In this document: positions 1-4,472 of the stretch, one piece after another | How positions within the stretch are numbered: position 1 is the first letter of the stretch | Layout: each line of letters opens with the position of its first letter | NCBI GenBank assembly: GCA_016927125.1 | Contig: JAFGNG010000293.1 | Span: 1-6,119, forward strand | Direction: 5' to 3' | Source of the DNA: Planctomycetota bacterium | GTDB lineage: Bacteria; Planctomycetota; SZUA-567; JAFGNG01 | Length of the DNA: 6,119 nt | Translations under genes and position numbers: made by a program | The notes under the pieces: generated by a model | Databases searched by the model: none | What the model was told of the DNA's origin: nothing | What the model saw: the letters and a program-made list of their open reading frames with translations, nothing else

Positions 1-1
1 C

Positions 2-472
2 AACGCCTATTCCTTCTTCCTCGGCGGCGGCCTCTACCTCGGCACCGGCAACTGGATTGTTACCCCCACGGCGGGGATCCAGTACAGCTATATGACTACC
101 GAGGCCTATGCCGAAAACGGCGCGGGCGACCTCAACCTCCAGATTGATGAAAATACCACCGATTCCTTCCTCACCAAGCTCGGGATGACGGTCGGCTATA
201 TGGTTACGGACTACCTGCGGGCTGATCTCAGGGCCGCCTGGACGCATGAATGCGCCAGCCTGGACCGCAGCAGTAAGGCCCAGTTCAGCACGATCGGCGC
301 GACCCAGTTCGAAGTCAACGCCCTGACCCCGGATACCAACATGTACTCCCTCGGCACCGGCATTATCGCGCAGCTCGAGGAAGACATGGAATTGACCCTG
401 GACTACAATTACGACCTGAGTGATACCTTTGAGGCACATACCATCAGCGCCGGGCTCAGGATTGATTTTTAA
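2..472 (+). CDS. Autotransporter-type outer membrane beta-barrel protein, C-terminal fragment (5' end outside window)
   Basis: This is the last 156 codons of a gene that enters from the left edge, ending in TAA at 470-472. The translation is a series of amphipathic strands with alternating aromatic and small or polar residues. It carries features typical of the autotransporter beta-domain family: a GLYLGTGNW hairpin, the pattern LRAAWTHE (families usually show R-x-x-W-x-H-E), a late segment LTLDYNYDLSDTFEAHTISAGL, and a terminal strand ending LRIDF. A C-terminal Phe is the usual signal for outer-membrane insertion by the BAM machinery. By family knowledge the barrel sits in the outer membrane and anchors or exports an N-terminal passenger. 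The passenger is not in the window, so no specific function can be given. Cys replaces the common aromatic residue after the WxHE motif. An ordinary outer membrane porin-like barrel is the alternative. Confidence 0.85.
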   Translation, partial: NAYSFFLGGGLYLGTGNWIVTPTAGIQYSYMTTEAYAENGAGDLNLQIDENTTDSFLTKLGMTVGYMVTDYLRADLRAAWTHECASLDRSSKAQFSTIGATQFEVNALTPDTNMYSLGTGIIAQLEEDMELTLDYNYDLSDTFEAHTISAGLRIDF

Positions 473-536
473 GGGATGAATGAACCGGGAAACAGCTTTT
501 ACCCAAGGTTTCAGCGGTTTTTGCAGTATCCACCCC

Positions 537-572
537 CTCCCGCAACCGTTCCTGGTTGCGGGAGTGTTTTTT
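537..572 (+). terminator. Rho-independent terminator after the autotransporter gene
   Basis: A perfect 11-bp stem pairs CTCCCGCAACC (537-547) with GGTTGCGGGAG (554-564) around the 6-base loop GTTCCT. It is followed by a T-rich tract, TGTTTTTT (565-572). It lies 65 bases after the autotransporter stop codon and separates that gene from the next rightward unit. Confidence 0.93.
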
Positions 573-577
573 GGAAC

Positions 578-606
578 TTGTTAAAAAAAAACCGCTATGG
601 TATTGT
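578..606 (+). promoter_or_regulatory. Candidate sigma70-like promoter for the unknown protein / FAH unit
   Basis: TTGTTA (578-583) and TATTGT (601-606) are separated by 17 bases, each matching four of six consensus positions. The pair lies just after the terminator and about 70 bases before the next gene, where a promoter is needed. The spacer includes an A-run. The match is moderate and nothing else in 573-661 stands out, so this is a suggestion only. Confidence 0.3.
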
Positions 607-675
607 GTTACCGAGCTGAAACTGCATCTTTTAACCTGACAAATCTCATTTATCGAATCAGAAGGGAGACCCGGA

Positions 676-1278
676 ATGAAACCGAAATATATTGCCGCTA
701 TTGTAATCCTCTCAGCCCTGGTTGGGGGAATTACCGGCGCGTTGACTGCCGCTCCGAGAAAGCTGCCCCTGGCACAGTTCGAAGAGATCAGGGCGGACAA
801 GATTACTGCCCAGATTATTACTGCTGGCAGTGTCACCACCCACGATGACCAGAACCAGCGATGCTCCATGGCCGGGGGGATTATCAAGGCTACGGACTAT
901 GTTGAAACCGACATCCTGAAGAGCAGAGGACTGGAAGTCCATAAAGAGGCGCGACTGGCATCATTGAATACGGAAGTGATTTTTGCCCGCAGGTTTTTTG
1001 CGGCCGAAAACCCCTTGGCGCGCAATCTCAATGAGATGAAGATTAACGCCCAGATCCTGGGCGATACCGCGAGCGGGGGGAGTATCCACCTGCATAACAA
1101 GGCCGGCAGCATCCAACCTGGCGTAGCGCTACCCGAAGCCGGGTACCAGCTTATTTTAGGCTATGACGATCGCGGCTATCCCATTATCTTCGCCGAGGAT
1201 AATGCAGTTGGTGAAAAAGGGCGGAGCTATGTCCTGCGCTATGGCGATAAAAACGGCCAGCCTGAGGCCAACAAGTAA
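676..1278 (+). CDS. Hypothetical membrane-anchored or exported protein, 200 aa
   Basis: I do not recognise this gene. The ATG at 676 is supported by AAGGGAG at 662-668 with a 7-base spacer. Residues 1-26 form a short basic start (Lys2, Lys4) and one hydrophobic helix rich in Ile, Ala and Gly, ending ALTAAP. This is a signal-anchor or signal peptide; a clean cleavage site is not obvious, so an uncleaved anchor with a periplasmic body is favoured. No lipobox Cys is present. Residues 34-57 and 70-105 read as short alternating hydrophobic/polar strands (FEEIRADKITAQIITAG, YVETDILKSRGLEV, LASLNTEVIFARRF). Residues 125-190 contain Gly-rich strand-turn units (GGSIHLHNKAG, GYQLILGYDDRGYPIIFA). The overall look is of an all-beta, possibly solenoid-like, secreted domain. 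No catalytic motif is visible. It is followed 19 bases later by the FAH enzyme and is probably co-transcribed with it. Confidence 0.75.
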   Translation: MKPKYIAAIVILSALVGGITGALTAAPRKLPLAQFEEIRADKITAQIITAGSVTTHDDQNQRCSMAGGIIKATDYVETDILKSRGLEVHKEARLASLNTEVIFARRFFAAENPLARNLNEMKINAQILGDTASGGSIHLHNKAGSIQPGVALPEAGYQLILGYDDRGYPIIFAEDNAVGEKGRSYVLRYGDKNGQPEANK

Positions 1279-1282
1279 TTCC

Positions 1283-1288
1283 GGAGGA
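1283..1288 (+). promoter_or_regulatory. Ribosome binding site fixing the FAH enzyme start at 1298
   Basis: GGAGGA lies 9 bases before the ATG at 1298. It favours this start over an in-frame ATG at 1163. The upstream start would overlap the preceding gene by 116 bases and add 45 residues unlike the family's N-terminus. Confidence 0.85.
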
Positions 1289-1297
1289 AAAACTGCA

Positions 1298-2089
1298 ATG
1301 AAGATCGCGAGGATAAAGGTTGCGGGCGAGATCAGGTATGCCGAGGTAATTGGTGAAGGTGAAAGCTTTCGTTTGCTTGCAGGCGATCTCTTTGACGAGC
1401 GCCGGGTTACAGATAAAGAAGTTGCCGCTGCTGACGCCAGGCTCTTGGCCCCGGTCGAGCCGCGGCAGCTTGTTGCCATTGGCCTCAATTACAGCAAGCA
1501 CGCCCGGGAGAGCGGCATGGCCGCACCTAAGGCGCCGGTGCTCTTTGTCAAAACGCTGAATGCCATCGCTAATCCGGGGGAACCGATCCTACTGCCACGC
1601 ATGGCCCCGGAGGAAGTGGACTACGAGGCAGAGCTCGCCATTGTCATCGGCAAGCAGGCCAAGCACGTGGCGGAGGCGGACGCGGACAACTATATCCTGG
1701 GTTACACCTGCGCGAATGATGTCTCCGCGAGGGACTGCCAGTTGCGCGAGGATGTCCAGTGGGCGCGCGGGAAGTGCTTCGACACCTTTGCGCCGTTGGG
1801 CCCGTGGATCGAGACCGAACTCGACGGCGATAACCTCAAGATCCGCACCCTCCTCAACGGCAAGGTGATGCAGAATTCCAACACCTCGGACCTGATTTTT
1901 TCCTGCCGGAAGATTTTAAGCTATGTCTCGGAGTGCATGACCTTGTATCCGGGAAGCGTAATCATGACCGGCACCCCCGAAGGCGTGGGGATGGGGCGCG
2001 ATCCGCAGGTTTTCCTGCGCGACGGCGATACTGTTACCATTGAAATCGAAGGGATTGGCCAGCTCACCAACCCGGTAAGAAGCGAATAA
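1298..2089 (+). CDS. Fumarylacetoacetate hydrolase (FAH) family protein, 263 aa
   Basis: This is a cytosolic metal-dependent enzyme of the FAH superfamily, whose members act on 2-oxo acids: acylpyruvate hydrolases, oxaloacetate decarboxylases, and hydratases or isomerases of aromatic meta-cleavage pathways. A small N-terminal domain (about 1-50) precedes the catalytic beta-fold (about 57-259). Diagnostic motifs appear in order: GLNYSKHARE with the His68/Glu71 pair that forms the catalytic dyad in relatives; PVLFVK; VDYEAELAIVIG with metal ligands Glu110 and Glu112; GYTCANDVSARD with the third ligand Asp141; KCFDTFAPLGPW; the MTGTPEGVGMG loop; and a final IEIEGIGQLTNPV strand. All key residues are present and the length is normal, so it should be active. 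The start is fixed by the ribosome binding site at 1283-1288. The substrate cannot be read from sequence and the neighbours do not form a recognisable catabolic pathway. It probably shares a transcript with the preceding anchored protein. Confidence 0.93.
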   Translation: MKIARIKVAGEIRYAEVIGEGESFRLLAGDLFDERRVTDKEVAAADARLLAPVEPRQLVAIGLNYSKHARESGMAAPKAPVLFVKTLNAIANPGEPILLPRMAPEEVDYEAELAIVIGKQAKHVAEADADNYILGYTCANDVSARDCQLREDVQWARGKCFDTFAPLGPWIETELDGDNLKIRTLLNGKVMQNSNTSDLIFSCRKILSYVSECMTLYPGSVIMTGTPEGVGMGRDPQVFLRDGDTVTIEIEGIGQLTNPVRSE

Positions 2090-2284
2090 AAACTCGTCTA
2101 CGATATTCTGCCCCCAGATATTCATGGGGCCAACGTCCCAGCGATACCAGGAATCATCGGTGAATTTGACATCTTGCCAGAGACTCAGAGTAGCTATTCG
2201 ACCTTCAAAAGTTAGGTATTATTCGAATTGTTGACTAACCGATTAAACTGTTAATATAAAAGTCATAATCACCCGGCTGAAAAA
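2090..2284. other. Convergent intergenic gap, no assigned gene
   Basis: This region lies between the 3' ends of the FAH gene (rightward) and the pyruvate kinase gene (leftward). The first 125 bases keep a coding-like character in one codon register on both strands: the frame of the FAH gene stays open for 41 codons after its stop, to TAG at 2213-2215, and the complementary register is also open. No start codon with a ribosome binding site and no recognised domain is present. Bases 2216-2284 are AT-rich. I see no strong intrinsic terminator for either gene; the only short hairpin candidate (CCCC / GGGG around 2111-2129) lacks a T-tract. Confidence 0.6.
2231..2260 (+). promoter_or_regulatory. 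Candidate sigma70-like promoter reading antisense into the pyruvate kinase gene
   Basis: TTGACT (2231-2236) and TATAAA (2255-2260) match the -35 and -10 consensus at five of six positions each, with an 18-base spacer. No rightward gene follows; transcription would run antisense into the 3' end of the pyruvate kinase gene. The surrounding DNA is AT-rich, which raises the chance of an accidental match. Confidence 0.3.
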
Positions 2285-3334
2285 TTAAATAGTAGGTATA
2301 GAATGAGGGTTAGGCTGATAACCTTCTGCATATTTGATAATATTTTTCATCATTCTAACTGTTTGTACAGGATATTTCCCGATGGCGGTCTCAGCGGACA
2401 ACATTACATAATTAGTTCCATCAAGGACAGCATTGGCTACATCCGACACCTCCGCCCGGGTGGGGATGATCTCCCCGGTCATGCTCTCAAGCATCTGGGT
2501 TGCGGTGATAACGGGGACCTGGGCGCGCAGGCATTTTTTAATAATCTCTTTCTGCACAAAGGGCACCTGGTAGATCGGAATAGAAACCCCCATATCACCG
2601 CGGGCAATCATGATCAGATCCACAACTTTAATGATCTCATCAATATTATCAATGGCCTCCTGGCACTCAATCTTAGCCAGGAGTTTGCTCGCAGTTCCCG
2701 CCAACGCCAGTCGCAGGACTTCAACATCTTCGACGCTTCTGACAAAGGACTGCGCGACAATATCAAAATTATGTTTTTTGGCATACTCAACACCAGCGGC
2801 ATCCTTCTCGGTAAGCCCGCAAAAAGGAAATTTCACGCCCGGGATATTCACGCCCTTGCGGGACGAAACCACGCCCCCGACAACCACCTTGCAAATCAGC
2901 CGGTGCTCATGCGCTTCCGTAACCGCCAGCAAGATTTTACCATCATCAATAAATATTTCCGAGCCAGGGGTTATGATCCGCAAATCCCCGGGATAATCGA
3001 AAGGAATGGAACCCGGGATGGAAGCCGTCTCCCGCCAGAGTTCAACCTGGCTGTCACTGGCAATCTCGAAGGGCGCGGCGAGATGTCCCAGGCGGATTCT
3101 GAAGCCTTCCAGATCAAGCAGGGTTTTAACTGTTATGTTAAGGTCATTGCAAACCGCTCGAAGATTTGACAAACGCTCTTTATGGACATCGAAGCTGCCA
3201 TGGGAAAGGTTGAACCTGGCAATGGTCATTCCCGACAAGATCATTTCACGCAGCACCGTAGCGCTATCGCAGGCCGGACCCAGGGTACAGACAATATTGG
3301 TTGTGGTTTCTGTCAGCATCGGGAGTTGATTCAT
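2285..3334 (-). CDS. pyk: Short pyruvate kinase family protein lacking the C-terminal domain, 349 aa
   Basis: By family this enzyme transfers phosphate from phosphoenolpyruvate to ADP, the last step of glycolysis, in the cytosol. Visible motifs are NIVCTLGPA (13-21); ARFNLSHG (39-46) with Arg40, Asn42 and Ser44; the B-domain lid (about 83-175) with DDGKI and KGVNIPG; AKIECQEA with catalytic Lys221 and metal ligand Glu223; IARGDMGV with metal ligand Asp247; and TATQMLESM with Thr279, followed by PTRAEVSDVANAVLDG and MLSAETAIGKYPV. The protein stops about 30 residues after that, so the roughly 115-residue C-terminal allosteric/tetramer domain of the usual ~470-residue enzyme is missing. The usual DTKGPEIRT segment reads DLEGFRIRL (74-82). 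The start at 3334 is the only upstream choice, because an in-frame TAA lies three codons earlier; the ribosome binding site is weak. The gene follows corA by 47 bases. Activity is likely but unproven; a relative with a changed role is possible. Confidence 0.88.
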   Translation of the reverse strand: MNQLPMLTETTTNIVCTLGPACDSATVLREMILSGMTIARFNLSHGSFDVHKERLSNLRAVCNDLNITVKTLLDLEGFRIRLGHLAAPFEIASDSQVELWRETASIPGSIPFDYPGDLRIITPGSEIFIDDGKILLAVTEAHEHRLICKVVVGGVVSSRKGVNIPGVKFPFCGLTEKDAAGVEYAKKHNFDIVAQSFVRSVEDVEVLRLALAGTASKLLAKIECQEAIDNIDEIIKVVDLIMIARGDMGVSIPIYQVPFVQKEIIKKCLRAQVPVITATQMLESMTGEIIPTRAEVSDVANAVLDGTNYVMLSAETAIGKYPVQTVRMMKNIIKYAEGYQPNPHSIPTI

Positions 3335-3381
3335 TTGTTCTTAATTTTCTGAGTAAGGGTTAAGCCGGGTAGGGTATAATG

Positions 3382-4440
3382 TTATATCCATTTCTTCTTT
3401 CTGAAATACGCCAGCATGCCTACCCCCACGGCACCCATTAGCCCTAAAGCGATAAAGTAGCCATACCGCCATTTTAATTCCGGCATAAATTCAAAATTCA
3501 TGCCGTAGATCCCGGCCATAAAGGTCAGCGGGATGAAGATGGCGGCAAAGATGGTCAGGACCTTCATCACTTCATTCATCTTGTTGCTGATGCCGGAAAG
3601 ATAGCTGTCATGAATCCCGGAAATAATGTCGCGAAAGGATTCAATGGTATCAATGACCTGGATGGTATGGTCATAGACATCCCGCAGGTAAACGGTTGTC
3701 TGCTTCTTGATCAACTTGGATTCATTGCGCTGCATCCCGCTGATTACTTCCCTGAGCGGCCAGATTTGCCTGCGCAGATAAATCATATCCCGTTTTAGGT
3801 GGTGAAGTTCCTGTCCAATTCCAGAGCAAGGATTGAGGATGACATCTTCTTCAAGTCCCTCGATCTCCTCGCCTCTTTTTTCAATGACAAGGTAATAGTT
3901 ATCCACGATGGTGTCCAGCAAAACATAGGCTAGATAATCCGCCCCCATGGTTCGAACGCGGCCTTTGTTTTCGCGAATTCTCTGGCGGATAGGTTCAAAG
4001 AGAGCGCCGGAGTTTTTTTGGATTGAAATGACAAAGTTTGAGCCCAGTATTAAGCTGACCTGTTCATCGATAATCTCATTACTTTCTTCATTGAAGGAAA
4101 TCATCTTCAGGGCAATGAAGATATAATCTCCAAAGTCTTCCAATTTCGGGCGCTGGCCACCATTAACAATATCTTCTGAAACCAACGGATGGATGCCGAA
4201 GTGCTCGTCAATTTTCTGAATGGCTTTCGGATCGATGCCTTCAATATTAATCCAGGTTACCTTAGGGGAGTCTTTAAAAGGAAAAGATCCTGCAATGTTC
4301 TTAATCTCTTTTTCCTGGAGATCCTTGGAATCATAATCCATCAAAGAAATCACAGCGGGCGGGGTGGTCTGGGTGGATTCTGAAATAGTTCCGGGAGGCA
4401 GCCCCAGATTCTTGGCCGTCTTTTTAAAAAACTTTACCAT
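3382..4440 (-). CDS. corA: CorA-family Mg2+/Co2+ channel, 352 aa
   Basis: This is an inner-membrane homopentameric channel for Mg2+ and Co2+ uptake. The protein is complete and matches the Thermotoga maritima type in length and layout. A short basic N-terminus with GLPPGT (13-18) leads into the cytosolic alpha/beta domain (FGIHPLVSEDI at about 81-91, QRPKLEDF). A long stalk helix follows (IWPLREV, RDVYDHTIQ, NEVMKVLT). The first membrane helix is at about 294-313 and ends in the signature YGMN (GMN at 313-315). The periplasmic loop FEFMPEL and a second helix (about 326-346) come next, then the basic tail RKKKWI. Asp90 and Asp254 align with the two regulatory Mg2+-sensing aspartates (D89 and D253) of the Thermotoga protein, so gating by internal Mg2+ is probably kept. 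GGAGG at 4447-4451, 6 bases before the ATG, supports the start. The gene lies 32 bases after clpB and 47 before the pyruvate kinase gene on the same strand. Confidence 0.96.
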   Translation of the reverse strand: MVKFFKKTAKNLGLPPGTISESTQTTPPAVISLMDYDSKDLQEKEIKNIAGSFPFKDSPKVTWINIEGIDPKAIQKIDEHFGIHPLVSEDIVNGGQRPKLEDFGDYIFIALKMISFNEESNEIIDEQVSLILGSNFVISIQKNSGALFEPIRQRIRENKGRVRTMGADYLAYVLLDTIVDNYYLVIEKRGEEIEGLEEDVILNPCSGIGQELHHLKRDMIYLRRQIWPLREVISGMQRNESKLIKKQTTVYLRDVYDHTIQVIDTIESFRDIISGIHDSYLSGISNKMNEVMKVLTIFAAIFIPLTFMAGIYGMNFEFMPELKWRYGYFIALGLMGAVGVGMLAYFRKKKWI

Positions 4441-4446
4441 CGCTAT

Positions 4447-4451
4447 CCTCC
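4447..4451 (-). promoter_or_regulatory. Ribosome binding site of corA
   Basis: GGAGG on the minus strand lies 6 bases upstream of the corA ATG, inside the 32-base gap after the clpB stop. No terminator or promoter is visible in that gap, consistent with read-through from clpB into corA. Confidence 0.85.
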
Positions 4452-4472
4452 GAGTGAGCTTTGTTAAAAAAA

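Noticed and set aside
456..887. A 143-codon open frame on the minus strand
   Set aside because: It runs through the terminator hairpin and lies antisense to the well-supported 676-1278 gene. It has no ribosome binding site or recognisable domain.
1163..1297. An in-frame ATG at 1163 that would extend the FAH protein by 45 residues
   Set aside because: It would overlap the upstream gene by 116 bases and has no family support. The ATG at 1298 has GGAGGA at a good distance and gives a normal FAH length.
2111..2129. CCCC...GGGG hairpin after the FAH gene as a terminator
   Set aside because: The stem is only 4 bp with a 10-base loop and no T-tract on either side.
2303..3169. A 288-codon plus-strand open frame inside the pyruvate kinase gene
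   Set aside because: The minus strand encodes unmistakable pyruvate kinase motifs over the whole length. The plus-strand translation is low-quality and resembles nothing I know.
3375..3380. A perfect TATAAT on the plus strand in the pyk-corA gap
   Set aside because: There is no -35 element at 16-18 bases upstream (AGTAAG at the expected place) and no plus-strand gene follows, so it is probably chance in AT-rich DNA.
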